Positions 1 to 7,584 are shown, numbered from the stretch's first letter. The stretch: 64,000 nucleotides of DNA from Flagellimonas marinaquae (GCF_003992675.1 NZ_RZMZ01000015.1:124001-188000); one strand, 5' to 3'. Numbers and translations: made by a program. Notes: a model not told the origin generated them from the letters alone.

Positions 1-129
1 ATTGTATGGACCTATTTTATCTTCCCAATACTGGTTGAAGGCTTTGCCTAAATCTTTTTGCTCTTGAACGTAGGTCAAGTATTCTTCAAGATTTTCAATT
101 ACTTTCTGTTGGTAGCTCTTTAATTCCAT
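1..129 (-). CDS. res: Type III restriction enzyme Res subunit, N-terminal fragment
   Basis: Reading leftward from the ATG at 129 gives 43 open codons that run off the window edge. The peptide begins MELKSYQQKVIENLEEYL and continues to a KAFNQYWEDKIGPY segment, which resembles the N-terminus of type III restriction subunits just before the DEAD-type helicase domain. The helicase and nuclease motifs lie outside the window, so the call rests on this N-terminus and on the mod gene in the same orientation upstream. Res would use ATP-driven translocation and cleave DNA together with Mod. It is separated from mod by three accessory genes, which is unusual because mod and res are normally adjacent. 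The leader carries three palindromes. Confidence 0.72.
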   Translation of the reverse strand, partial: MELKSYQQKVIENLEEYLTYVQEQKDLGKAFNQYWEDKIGPYN

Positions 130-147
130 ATTTCTAAAATTTTAACG

Positions 148-257
148 TGCACAACATTTGTTATTTTCTTGTGCAGTCCCTAATTCTATGCACAACAAAA
201 CCATATTTCTTGTGTATACTTTATTTCTATGCACAACAAAACACCATTTCTTGTGCA
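148..257. repeat. Three phased palindromes, 41-bp period, upstream of res
   Basis: Three copies of a 28-bp inverted repeat lie at 148-175, 189-216 and 230-257. Each has the left arm TGCACAA and right arm TTGTGCA with a 14-bp AT-rich spacer; the middle copy has TTGTGTA on the right. Copies start exactly 41 bp apart, about four helical turns, so they face the same side of the DNA. They fill the gap between fic and res. I infer an operator array for a dimeric DNA-binding protein; the winged helix of the adjacent Fic protein is one candidate. They could alternatively act as RNA hairpins. Confidence 0.75.
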
Positions 258-273
258 TACTTTGTTTCAACCA

Positions 274-1338
274 TCATCTTTCTTTTAAAATTTTAAGCAA
301 GGGTTCATTCAAGTAATAATTTCTATTTCCCACTTTCACTTTGGTAAGCAATCCTGCTTCTGCAAGGGTGTTTAAGTAGCTTGAGGCAGTGTTTCTATGA
401 ATTTTCAATTCACGTTCCAAAAAACTGTTTTTGGTGTAAGGGTGCTTAAAAAGAATATTGATTAAATCGTGGCTGTAAAAACTGAAATTGCTGCGAATTT
501 CCTTTTTGTAGTCATCCATAAGCACTTTTATCTTGTTAACTACTAAAATGGTTTCTTTGGCAGTCAATTCAACACCTTTTAGCATCCACACAATCCATTC
601 TTCCCAACTACCTTTGGTACGTACTTCCTGCAAAAGGCGGTAATAATCGCTTTTGTTTTTTATAATGTAACTACTTAAGTAAAGTACAGGAATATCCAAC
701 AAACCTTGCTGAACCAAATACAAGATATTCAGCAAACGACCTGTTCTGCCATTGCCGTCTAAATAAGGGTGAATGCTTTCAAACTGAAAATGGATGATAG
801 GCATTTTTATCAAAACATCTATATCGTGAAATTCTGGTACGTTGATGTAACGCTCCAAATTATCAAGCAACGTTTTTATATCGCCATAGTGCTGTGGCGG
901 TGTATAAACTACTTCCTGCGTTTTAGGATTTTTTAAAACCGTACCTGGAATCTTACGGATGGGGTGATTGGGTGAAATAATATGTTGAATTCCGGAAATA
1001 TCGTTAATGGTCAGCAAACCTTTAGTGCGAACAATTTCCAACCCCAATTTTATGGCATTGGAATAATTGAGGGCTTCTTTTGCCGTAACCGAAGCCACCG
1101 TTTCATCAATGCTGGCTTGGTACATTTCATCATCCGTAGTGACAATATTCTCGATTTCGTTACTGTCTTTTGCTTCTTGCAGCGTAAGCGTATCGAGTAG
1201 AATTTGAGAATTTGGAATTTTAGAAACTTCACCTTTAAGTTGCCCCAAAGCCCGAGATGCTTTGTTTAGTTGCTTTAAAATAGCTACAGACTCACAATCT
1301 ACGCTTGGTGGCAGGTTTTGTATTTTGATTTCTTCCAT
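274..1338 (-). CDS. Class II Fic-family protein with C-terminal winged helix
   Basis: The 354-residue protein has the Fic catalytic motif HPYLDGNGRTGR at residues 190-201, close to the consensus HxFx[D/E]GNGRxxR of AMP-transferring Fic enzymes. An N-terminal SNEIEN at residues 59-64 matches the inhibitory [ST]xxxE[GN] motif, which places it in the self-inhibited class II. Residues about 285-345 look like a winged helix-turn-helix. Members transfer AMP or another nucleotide moiety to protein hydroxyl groups; the target here is unknown. The gene sits between rhuM and res in the defence island and points the same way. The winged helix suggests it may also bind DNA, possibly the palindromes just downstream. 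All catalytic residues appear intact. Confidence 0.9.
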   Translation of the reverse strand: MEEIKIQNLPPSVDCESVAILKQLNKASRALGQLKGEVSKIPNSQILLDTLTLQEAKDSNEIENIVTTDDEMYQASIDETVASVTAKEALNYSNAIKLGLEIVRTKGLLTINDISGIQHIISPNHPIRKIPGTVLKNPKTQEVVYTPPQHYGDIKTLLDNLERYINVPEFHDIDVLIKMPIIHFQFESIHPYLDGNGRTGRLLNILYLVQQGLLDIPVLYLSSYIIKNKSDYYRLLQEVRTKGSWEEWIVWMLKGVELTAKETILVVNKIKVLMDDYKKEIRSNFSFYSHDLINILFKHPYTKNSFLERELKIHRNTASSYLNTLAEAGLLTKVKVGNRNYYLNEPLLKILKER

Positions 1339-1341
1339 AAC

Positions 1342-1455
1342 TTATTTTTTTAATTTTTTGATGTGTTTATCAAAATCAGAAATAATTTTTTGGGTCTTAT
1401 TAAATTCGTCGTAGGCTGCTTCTGCTTTGGAAATAGCCTCTTTACGAAACTTTGT
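1342..1455 (-). other. In-frame C-terminal remnant of the RhuM gene
   Basis: Downstream of the rhuM stop codon (TGA, 1456-1458) the same frame stays open for 37 more codons to a TAA at 1342-1344. The translation includes RKEAISKAEAAYDEFNKTQK and then a lysine-rich helix ending in KHIKKLKK. It resembles the usual C-terminus of RhuM-family proteins, so the stop appears to interrupt what was a longer protein. There is no separate start codon. It could be a decayed end, a sequencing error at the TGA, or readthrough product. Confidence 0.65.
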
Positions 1456-2331
1456 TCACTTGCCTTCTAAAATTTTGAACTCATTAAAATTCAAAAACTT
1501 ATCTACACTGTTTGCCAAACCTTCCATTGTAAAAGTGTTTTCTCGCTCAATCAGGTTTTCGATATAATCAAAATAGCCCGTTACTGTGCGTTCCAATTGT
1601 TTTATCTCTTTTTCCTGAAGGTAGTTTTTGGCTATGGTAGTATCTGATTTTAGGATTCTGCCTTCTGGTGCATTTTTCCAAGTGGTCAAACCCATATTTT
1701 CCTTTTTTGCATTGGCAGTTGCAAAGATAATTTCTGCCGCTGTTTGTCCTGTAATGGCAAAATGAAACTTGTTTTGTACCATTGCATAAAAATTCTTGGT
1801 GATTTCGGCTTTTGGGTCGTAATCAATGCTGCATTCTGCAAAAATGTCGGTGATTTGCTGGTAAATTCTGCGTTCACTGGCTCTAATGGAACGGACACGC
1901 TCCAATAATTCTCTGAAATAATCTTTGCCAAAAACTGCTTCGCCTTGTTTCAATCTGTTGTCTTCTAAAACAAAACCTTTGATAATGTATTCTTTCAGGG
2001 TTTTGGTAGCCCAAATTCTAAATTGCGTTCCTCTTTGTGATTTAACTCGATAACCAACTGAAATGATGACATCAAGATTATAAAACTTGACGGGTTTGTC
2101 TGAACCACTAATGTGCAAAATTTGCACATTGCTTTTTTCTTCCAACTCGCCTTCGTTGAAAACATTGCCAATGTGCTTGGTAATCACACTTCTTTCACGG
2201 TCAAAAAGCTGGCTCATTTGCTCTTGGGTAAGCCAAATGGTTTCGTTTTCCAACAGCACATTCAATTTTACCTCACCTTCTGGTGTTGTGTATAAAATAA
2301 AGTTGTTCTGTTTTGGTGTTAAATCACTCAT
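1456..2331 (-). CDS. RhuM-family virulence/defence-associated protein, C-terminally shortened
   Basis: The 291-residue product matches the RhuM family (named from a Salmonella pathogenicity island). Its N-terminal region with TIWLTQEQMSQLF and a following VITKHIGNVFNEGEL segment resembles a helix-turn-helix or KilA-like DNA-binding unit. The central part includes VISVGYRVKSQRGTQFRIWA, the most conserved block of the family. The biochemical role of the family is not established; members recur near restriction systems. The gene follows the four-helix-bundle gene by 5 bp. An in-frame TGA ends it about 37 codons before the natural family end, which continues in the same frame to 1342. The main domain is complete, so it may still function. 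Confidence 0.85.
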   Translation of the reverse strand: MSDLTPKQNNFILYTTPEGEVKLNVLLENETIWLTQEQMSQLFDRERSVITKHIGNVFNEGELEEKSNVQILHISGSDKPVKFYNLDVIISVGYRVKSQRGTQFRIWATKTLKEYIIKGFVLEDNRLKQGEAVFGKDYFRELLERVRSIRASERRIYQQITDIFAECSIDYDPKAEITKNFYAMVQNKFHFAITGQTAAEIIFATANAKKENMGLTTWKNAPEGRILKSDTTIAKNYLQEKEIKQLERTVTGYFDYIENLIERENTFTMEGLANSVDKFLNFNEFKILEGK

Positions 2332-2336
2332 CTGTT

Positions 2337-2720
2337 TTATTTTAGATTTGGGATAGATGGTTTTTGATTAAGACGATGTTTTACAGTTTTTACGGATGCC
2401 ACAAAAATCGATATCAATTCATTGGTTTCAATTTTCAAATTCTGCAATCCAAAATCCTCATTCAGAACTCCAGAGTCTTCAATCATTTCTAGCCAAAACA
2501 AAGTTTCATCTGCTTCTTCAATTACCGTTTCCATTTTTGAAATAAAATCTTTATCACTCTTTGCTCTACAAACGGCTCTATAATTTGCAGCAACAGAAGT
2601 AGCACTCCTAATAATTTGATTTGAAAAAGTCCAACCAACTGACTTGTTCGGTAAATACTCTGATAATTGAATTACCTCAAGTGCCATTTTCTTTGTTCTA
2701 CTTTGTATCTGTTCTTTCAT
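2337..2720 (-). CDS. Four-helix bundle protein (23S rRNA intervening-sequence/S23 family)
   Basis: This 127-residue protein has the conserved features of the four-helix-bundle family once called S23: an early helix with LSEYLPNKSVGWTFSNQIIR, then RSATSVAANYRAVCRAKSDKDF, and then an EEADETLFWLEMI segment. The family forms pentameric helical bundles and is often encoded within rRNA intervening sequences or beside restriction systems. No enzymatic activity is known. Here it lies between mod and rhuM, with 24 bp to mod and 5 bp to rhuM, suggesting one transcript. The last ten residues (QKPSIPNLK) come from the same short AT-rich repeat style seen in mod. Confidence 0.88.
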   Translation of the reverse strand: MKEQIQSRTKKMALEVIQLSEYLPNKSVGWTFSNQIIRSATSVAANYRAVCRAKSDKDFISKMETVIEEADETLFWLEMIEDSGVLNEDFGLQNLKIETNELISIFVASVKTVKHRLNQKPSIPNLK

Positions 2721-2744
2721 AATCCGAAATCAAAAACCCTTAAT

Positions 2745-4451
2745 CTAAAATCGAGTAATGTCTCTTGGTATTTTTTTGAAAATAATATTCTTCTTCGCCA
2801 TAAATTCTTTTGGCAATAAGCAATTGTCTGCATAGATGATGTATTGCTCGCCTTTGGTTTTTATGAGTTCCAAAGCATCAAAGTCCAGAGTTGTGAGCTT
2901 GTCTTTTTCATAAATGAAGTAATAAACTGTGCCATCTTTCACGCCCAATTCATATTGATGATTGCTGATTTGTGATTTTGGATTACTGGAATCATCAATC
3001 CTAAATCCTAAATCTGAAATTCCTGAGCGTGTTTCCGAAAACCAAATGTATTCTCTGATTTTCGCCAAGCCGACTTCTTCGTTCAAGTTTTGGTTTTCGT
3101 CAAAAAGAGGCAAGCCGAGTTCGTAAAAATCAAATGCTCCGCCTGTACCTTCTACTTTTTTGTTGCCTTTTCCGTAGCCTATGGCTACTCGTTTTACTCG
3201 CTCTGCCGTAATATCATTGGCATAATCTTCCATTTCTACCAAAATAAATTTACGATTTCCACCGTCTTGTTTGTTTAAGTTCAACACTGCGTGGGCGGTT
3301 GTGCCTGAACCTGCGAAAGAGTCGAGGATGATAGAGTTTTTGTCATTTAATATTCCAACTAAAAATTGAATCAAAGAACTCGGCTTAGGAAATGAAAATA
3401 TTTTACTACCAAACAGTTCAACAATCTCTTTATTGCCATCTTGTGTCATTCCTACTTCTTTTGGTAAATTGGTAGAAACTGCTTTCAAAATATAATCTCT
3501 GCCGTACTTCTTTAGGGCTTTTGCCTTGTCTTCACTTTCAAAGACACGATAGGAGGGAATCGAAATATTCAGAAAATCATAATCATCAGGAAAAACAATT
3601 TTTCCCTTATCATAATAATCTTGAAAAGTATCTTTTGTAACAGCCCAAGTTCTTTTGGGGTTAAATGGGTAACTCTTACCTGTTTTAGGGTCAACCATAT
3701 CAAATGCTGAATTTGGACGTTCTTCTGCACTTGTTTGCTTTGTTAAATCAGTCAAACGCCATCTATCATTCGGGTAATCATCAGAGCTTCTATACTTTCT
3801 TGTTGATTCAATTCCTGCAAAAAAATTCTTCTTTGAATAACAAATAATCCATTCATAATCTTGTGAAATTCCATTTGGAACATCACTTTTTGCAGTTCTT
3901 TTTCTCCAAGGGAAGGTTGCTATATAGTTCCAGCTTCCAAAAATCTCATCACAAATCAATTTCAAATTAGCCTGTTCATTATCATCAATACTTATAAAAA
4001 TTGCCCCGTCATCAGCCAAGAGTTTATGCAATAATTTTAGGCGAGGGTACATCATACAGAGCCATTTGTCGTGTCGGGTCAGGTCTTCACCATCTTTACC
4101 TACCACTTCGCCCAACCATTTTTTTATTTTGGGGTGGTTTACGTTGTCATTATATACCCAACTTTCGTTGCCTGTGTTGTATGGTGGGTCTATGTAGATG
4201 CACTTTACTTTTCCTTCGTATTCGGGTAGTAGGCTTTTGAGTGCTTCAAGGTTGTCTCCGTGTATTATCGCTCCGCTCGATTGAGGACTTATGATTGAGG
4301 ACTTATGATTTTTAGAATCATCAATCTGCAATTCGAAATCATCAATCTCTAATTCCGCATTCCAAGTGTATTTGTGTTCCAATACTCGGTATGGCACATC
4401 TTGGTGGTGGCTCACCACTTTTTCTTTTCCTATCCAATGGAGTGTTGGCAT
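2745..4451 (-). CDS. mod: Type III site-specific DNA adenine methyltransferase (Mod)
   Basis: The 568-residue protein has beta-class adenine methyltransferase order: motif IV DPPY at residues 88-91 comes before the SAM-binding motif I FAGSGTT at 379-385. The opening LHWIGKEKVVSHHQDVPYR is typical of type III Mod subunits. Mod recognises the DNA target, methylates one strand at N6-adenine, and guides Res. The middle (about residues 180-330) is the presumed target recognition region. Residues 33-60 and 478-500 look like linker insertions encoded by short DNA repeats; one is a 14-bp tandem that is not a multiple of three. The start is 1 bp after the 5'-nucleotidase stop, so translation is probably coupled. 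The enzyme appears intact. Confidence 0.95.
   Translation of the reverse strand: MPTLHWIGKEKVVSHHQDVPYRVLEHKYTWNAELEIDDFELQIDDSKNHKSSIISPQSSGAIIHGDNLEALKSLLPEYEGKVKCIYIDPPYNTGNESWVYNDNVNHPKIKKWLGEVVGKDGEDLTRHDKWLCMMYPRLKLLHKLLADDGAIFISIDDNEQANLKLICDEIFGSWNYIATFPWRKRTAKSDVPNGISQDYEWIICYSKKNFFAGIESTRKYRSSDDYPNDRWRLTDLTKQTSAEERPNSAFDMVDPKTGKSYPFNPKRTWAVTKDTFQDYYDKGKIVFPDDYDFLNISIPSYRVFESEDKAKALKKYGRDYILKAVSTNLPKEVGMTQDGNKEIVELFGSKIFSFPKPSSLIQFLVGILNDKNSIILDSFAGSGTTAHAVLNLNKQDGGNRKFILVEMEDYANDITAERVKRVAIGYGKGNKKVEGTGGAFDFYELGLPLFDENQNLNEEVGLAKIREYIWFSETRSGISDLGFRIDDSSNPKSQISNHQYELGVKDGTVYYFIYEKDKLTTLDFDALELIKTKGEQYIIYADNCLLPKEFMAKKNIIFKKIPRDITRF
2990..3015 (-). repeat. Short AT-rich repeat inside the mod 3' part
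   Basis: The plus-strand word AATCATCAATC at 2990-3000 is the same word found twice near the mod 5' end (4316 and 4337). It is followed by a heptamer-like ATCCTAA run repeated about 2.5 times. It encodes the hydrophilic IDDSSNPKSQISN stretch at residues 485-497 of Mod, which looks like an inserted linker and not a conserved domain. Confidence 0.6.
4279..4357 (-). repeat. Tandem short repeats in the mod 5' coding region
   Basis: A 14-bp unit (plus strand GATTGAGGACTTAT) occurs twice in direct tandem at 4279-4292 and 4293-4306, followed by a further GATT. Next to it a 21-bp unit beginning AATCATCAATCT is repeated at 4316 and 4337. The 21-bp repeat preserves frame (IDDFELQ then IDDSKN). The 14-bp repeat does not: its two copies are read in different frames, as KSS and then IISPQ. 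Gain or loss of one 14-bp copy would truncate Mod near residue 50. Confidence 0.8.
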
Positions 4452-4452
4452 A

Positions 4453-5415
4453 TTATTTCTTTTTTTCTTTTTTGGGTTCTACAATAATTTCCTTCTCATA
4501 ATTTTTGAGAATGGAATTGGTTTTATACAATACTTTACCACAAGGAACTTTTGTTTTGGAGTCGCTTAAATGGCTGTCTTGGTCATCAAAGAAGATATGT
4601 GTTCCGATAGCTTCTAAAACTGGTGCTTTAGGCCAACCACCCATAAAATAAGCTTCATCTACATATACATTCCATTTTCGGAAAGTCTTTATCACTCTCA
4701 TATGACTGGGTGAGTTTCTTGCAGTAACTATTGCAATTCTTAATGGGGACAGTTCTTTTTCAACTGGGAGAAAATCTTGGATATAAGATAATTTTCTCAA
4801 TAAAGCCGCGAAAGGGCCATCATTTAGAGGCACATCTTCATTTTCCTTTTCGTGTTTCCAAAATGCCTCAATACCTTTTTCCTTAAATATAATTTCAGAT
4901 TCCTCAGAGAAAACAACAGCGTCAGCATCAAAAGCAAATTTTACTCGGTCTGTTTCTGGTTTAAAGTTTTCCGGTGGGTCATATACTAAAGCTGTTGCAC
5001 AATCTGATGAGTCAATAATTTTTTGAACATCTTTTTCATCACGAGAAAGAAACAAGTCAACGTTAAATGCTTTTATAAATGGGGCTAAAGGTTCACCTGC
5101 TGAAAAAGCCCATCTTGAAATAGGAAGATTGTAATGTTCGATTGCCTTTAAAACTCGCACTCCCGTTTCAGGGCTATTTCTTGACATTACCACAACTTCA
5201 ACAATTGGTTTTTCAACGTGGGTATTGAGTTTTAGTAAGGCTTCAACCAAAGGAAATGCAGTTCCTTTTTTGAGCAGCTTATTTTCATTAGCGAATTGGT
5301 ATTCCCGAAATCCGCGAATATTTTGTTCTCTAAAAATTTTCTCTTCTTCTTCGAGATTAAAAAGAGCTCTCGAAGAAACACCAACCACTAATATTTTTGA
5401 AAAGTCTACGGGCAT
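4453..5415 (-). CDS. cN-I family 5'-nucleotidase
   Basis: The 320-residue product starts MPVDFSKILVVGVSSRALFN, the typical opening of bacterial cytosolic 5'-nucleotidase I homologues. HAD-like elements are visible: FAFDADAVVF (DxD, about residues 158-167), TARNSPSHMRV as the motif II region, and GGWPKAPVL then FFDDQDSHL as motifs III and IV. An earlier segment, SRNSPETGVRVLKAIEHYN and then FSAGEPLAP, parallels the second half and suggests an internal duplication. The expected reaction is hydrolysis of nucleoside 5'-monophosphates. The gene is the first of the defence operon, 1 bp from mod. That placement suggests a defence role, such as nucleotide depletion, but this is inference; housekeeping salvage is the alternative. 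Confidence 0.88.
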   Translation of the reverse strand: MPVDFSKILVVGVSSRALFNLEEEEKIFREQNIRGFREYQFANENKLLKKGTAFPLVEALLKLNTHVEKPIVEVVVMSRNSPETGVRVLKAIEHYNLPISRWAFSAGEPLAPFIKAFNVDLFLSRDEKDVQKIIDSSDCATALVYDPPENFKPETDRVKFAFDADAVVFSEESEIIFKEKGIEAFWKHEKENEDVPLNDGPFAALLRKLSYIQDFLPVEKELSPLRIAIVTARNSPSHMRVIKTFRKWNVYVDEAYFMGGWPKAPVLEAIGTHIFFDDQDSHLSDSKTKVPCGKVLYKTNSILKNYEKEIIVEPKKEKKK

Positions 5416-5659
5416 ATATGGTCGCTTTTTTTGATATCAATAACTTTTTATTCTTAGGATGAATATTTTACGTTTCCAACGGTTAAACTTTTGAATAACT
5501 TCTTTATGTGAAGAGTTTCAAGAATCGACTGGATTCATCCTGTTTTCATCACTCACTCTTCGGTCGTTTTCCTGGAAAAGTGTCAAGTTAATGTAATTTG
5601 AAAGAAAAATCCATGCCTAATTGATGGATACCCTATTTGAGTTAATGGATAACTGATTG
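5416..5659. other. Intergenic border of the defence island
   Basis: This 244-bp gap separates the defence genes from housekeeping genes. I see no tRNA, integrase or attachment-site candidate. GGATGAAT at 5457-5464 and ATTCATCC at 5533-5540 form a wide 8-bp inverted repeat. TTGATGGATA at 5621-5630 and TTAATGGATA at 5642-5651 form a near-direct repeat. The promoter of the nucleotidase-mod operon should lie in the first 100 bp, but no clear TAnnTTTG match is visible. Confidence 0.4.
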
Positions 5660-6250
5660 CTACCGATACCCATCATTCAAGCCAATACCCTCCTTGATCA
5701 TAGGAAGTATTTTTTCCAATCTTCGCAGTTTTGTTTTTTCCTGTTTGGCCTCTGCGATATGTTCGCAAAACTCCTTCTGCTTGTAAGGGGATAGCTCTTT
5801 GAAAGCTTGTTGCAGCGAAGGGTCTTTTTGAAATTCGGAAAGTAACAAGGTGGGAATGACCACTTTTTTGGTTTTCTCGGTTTTTAGCTCCATCCCGTTT
5901 TCTTGGTTGTCCAATGCTTCATTCATGTAGGCTAAGACGGTTTGGCCGTCCACTTCTTCCAACCTTTGGAACTTCCAGTGCCGCATGCCTTTTGTTTTGC
6001 CTTCTTGGGCATTTTCCAATACCTTTTTAGGGTCCTTCAGGAATACACCGTTAAAAAACCAAACCCCAAAATGGTTATTGAACTTACAAATGCCAAAAAC
6101 GTTTTTCCCGTTGAGCGTATACACGGGAATACTCCATTTGAAGTCCTCTTTTGCCTTTGTTTTCAGTGCTAATTCTCTGAGGAAGGCAATCCCTTTTTTA
6201 AACGGATGCTCTTTCTCGTAGTACGTTTCCAGCTTTTCGGACCTGTCCAT
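5660..6250 (-). CDS. DUF1801/YdeI-like protein
   Basis: The product is 196 residues if translation starts at the ATG at 6250, chosen because an earlier start (6283) would overlap pepT by 31 bp. The N-terminal half (WSIPVYTLNGKNVFGICKFN, then HFGVWFFNGVFL) matches the DUF1801 fold. The C-terminal part, with LLLSEFQKDPSLQQAFKELS and SPYKQKEFCEHIAEAKQEKT, matches the YdeI/OmdA bacteriocin-protection family. The molecular function is not established. The gene follows pepT by 2 bp and is probably co-transcribed. Confidence 0.8.
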   Translation of the reverse strand: MDRSEKLETYYEKEHPFKKGIAFLRELALKTKAKEDFKWSIPVYTLNGKNVFGICKFNNHFGVWFFNGVFLKDPKKVLENAQEGKTKGMRHWKFQRLEEVDGQTVLAYMNEALDNQENGMELKTEKTKKVVIPTLLLSEFQKDPSLQQAFKELSPYKQKEFCEHIAEAKQEKTKLRRLEKILPMIKEGIGLNDGYR

Positions 6251-6252
6251 AA

Positions 6253-7482
6253 CTACTTGATTTGAATGGCAGTAAGTTCGCAAATTTTCACAATGACCAT
6301 CACCGCTTTTTGCATACTTTCCAAAGGAACATACTCGTACTTGCCATGGAAATTATGTCCGCCGGCAAAAATATTGGGACAGGGCAACCCCATAAAGCTC
6401 AGTTGCGAACCATCGGTACCTCCGCGAATAGGTTTGATGATGGGCTCAATTTGAAGAGACTTCATGGCTTCTTCTGCAATCTCCACAATATGGAAAACAG
6501 GTTCTACCTTTTCGCGCATGTTTTTGTACTGGTCCTCGATAGTAAGGCTAATGTATTCCCCATATTTTTTGTTGAGCTTTGCTTTGATGTCGTTCAATAG
6601 ATCTTTTCTCGCTTGAAAGTGGATTGCGTCATGGTCCCGTATGATGAGGTCTATTTCTGCCTTTTCAATTTCTCCCTTGATTTTGTGTACATGAAAGAAC
6701 CCTTCCCTGCCTGTGGTATGTTCGGGAACTTCACTAGGGGGCAGGTGGGTCAAAAAATCGTTCGCTATACCGATGGCGTTCACCATTTTGTTTTTGGCAT
6801 AACCTGGGTGAACACTTTTCCCAGTGATGGTTATTTTGGCCTTGGCCGCATTAAAGTTCTCATATTCCAGTTCGCCCACTTGACTGCCATCCATGGTATA
6901 GGCCCATTCGGCACCAAATTTTGCGATATCAAACTTATGGGCGCCACGGCCAATTTCTTCATCGGGCGTAAAGGCGATCCGGATGTTACCGTGTTTTATT
7001 TCAGGATGCTGAATCAAATATTCCATGGCCGTGATAATTTCGGCAATGCCTGCCTTGTCGTCGGCTCCCAAAAGTGTAGTGCCATCCGTAGTGATTATGG
7101 TTTGGCCTTCGTAAGCCTTCAGGTCTTCAAAGTAATCTGGAGAAAGCACAATATGGTTCAGTTGGTTCAGCACAATGTCCTTTCCGTCATAATTTTCAAT
7201 AATCTGAGGCTTTACATTTCTGCCCGAGAAATCAGGAGAGGTATCAAAATGCGAAATGAAACCAATGGTAGGTACCTTTTTATCGATATTGCTGGGCAAA
7301 GTGGCCATGATATAGGCATTCTCGTCAATCGAAACCTCTTGCATGCCTATCTGGTGCAGTTCCATGACCAACTTTTTGGCCAGGTCCCATTGCTTTTCTG
7401 TGCTTGGGGTAGTTTGGGAGTAAGGATCACTTTGCGTATCGGTGGTAACGTATTCCAAAAAACGAGACAATAATTTTTCCAT
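6253..7482 (-). CDS. pepT: Peptidase T (tripeptide aminopeptidase)
   Basis: The 409-residue protein is a full-length M20-family metallopeptidase. Zinc ligands and catalytic residues are visible: H78 and D80 in [13 protein letters not shown]141 in [10 protein letters not shown]175-E176 in [11 protein letters not shown]198 in AYTMDGSQ, and the last His in [13 protein letters not shown]. Peptidase T removes N-terminal residues from tripeptides in the cytoplasm, with two zinc ions. The central lid and dimerisation region (about residues 210-310) contains the conserved [21 protein letters not shown] element lies about 20 bp upstream of the ATG. It probably leads a two-gene unit with the DUF1801 gene. 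Confidence 0.96.
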   Translation of the reverse strand: MEKLLSRFLEYVTTDTQSDPYSQTTPSTEKQWDLAKKLVMELHQIGMQEVSIDENAYIMATLPSNIDKKVPTIGFISHFDTSPDFSGRNVKPQIIENYDGKDIVLNQLNHIVLSPDYFEDLKAYEGQTIITTDGTTLLGADDKAGIAEIITAMEYLIQHPEIKHGNIRIAFTPDEEIGRGAHKFDIAKFGAEWAYTMDGSQVGELEYENFNAAKAKITITGKSVHPGYAKNKMVNAIGIANDFLTHLPPSEVPEHTTGREGFFHVHKIKGEIEKAEIDLIIRDHDAIHFQARKDLLNDIKAKLNKKYGEYISLTIEDQYKNMREKVEPVFHIVEIAEEAMKSLQIEPIIKPIRGGTDGSQLSFMGLPCPNIFAGGHNFHGKYEYVPLESMQKAVMVIVKICELTAIQIK

Positions 7483-7501
7483 GGTCTGAGTTGAGTTTCA
7501 T

Positions 7502-7534
7502 CAAAAATACTGCTTATTCAAAGCCAGTTTACAA
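7502..7534 (-). promoter_or_regulatory. Promoter of pepT (TAnnTTTG type)
   Basis: On the minus strand TATTTTTG (7502-7509) matches the Bacteroidota -7 consensus TAnnTTTG. A TTG at 7532-7534 lies 22 bp upstream, within the usual spacing for the -33 element. The ATG is at 7482, giving a short leader. Confidence 0.5.
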
Positions 7535-7584
7535 TTCAAAAGTATTAATAAGTATCTTTCAACCATCATAAATACAAACCTCAA

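Noticed and set aside
148..257. Possible CRISPR array from the three repeats.
   Set aside because: Repeats are palindromic and imperfect, intervals are only 13 bp, and no cas genes are present.
5416..5659. Attachment site or tRNA at the island edge.
   Set aside because: No tRNA fold or integrase and only weak short repeats were seen.
6613..7473. A long open frame on the plus strand opposite pepT (286 codons).
   Set aside because: It lies entirely antisense to a well-matched peptidase, with no recognisable domain and no promoter; it is a shadow of biased codon use.
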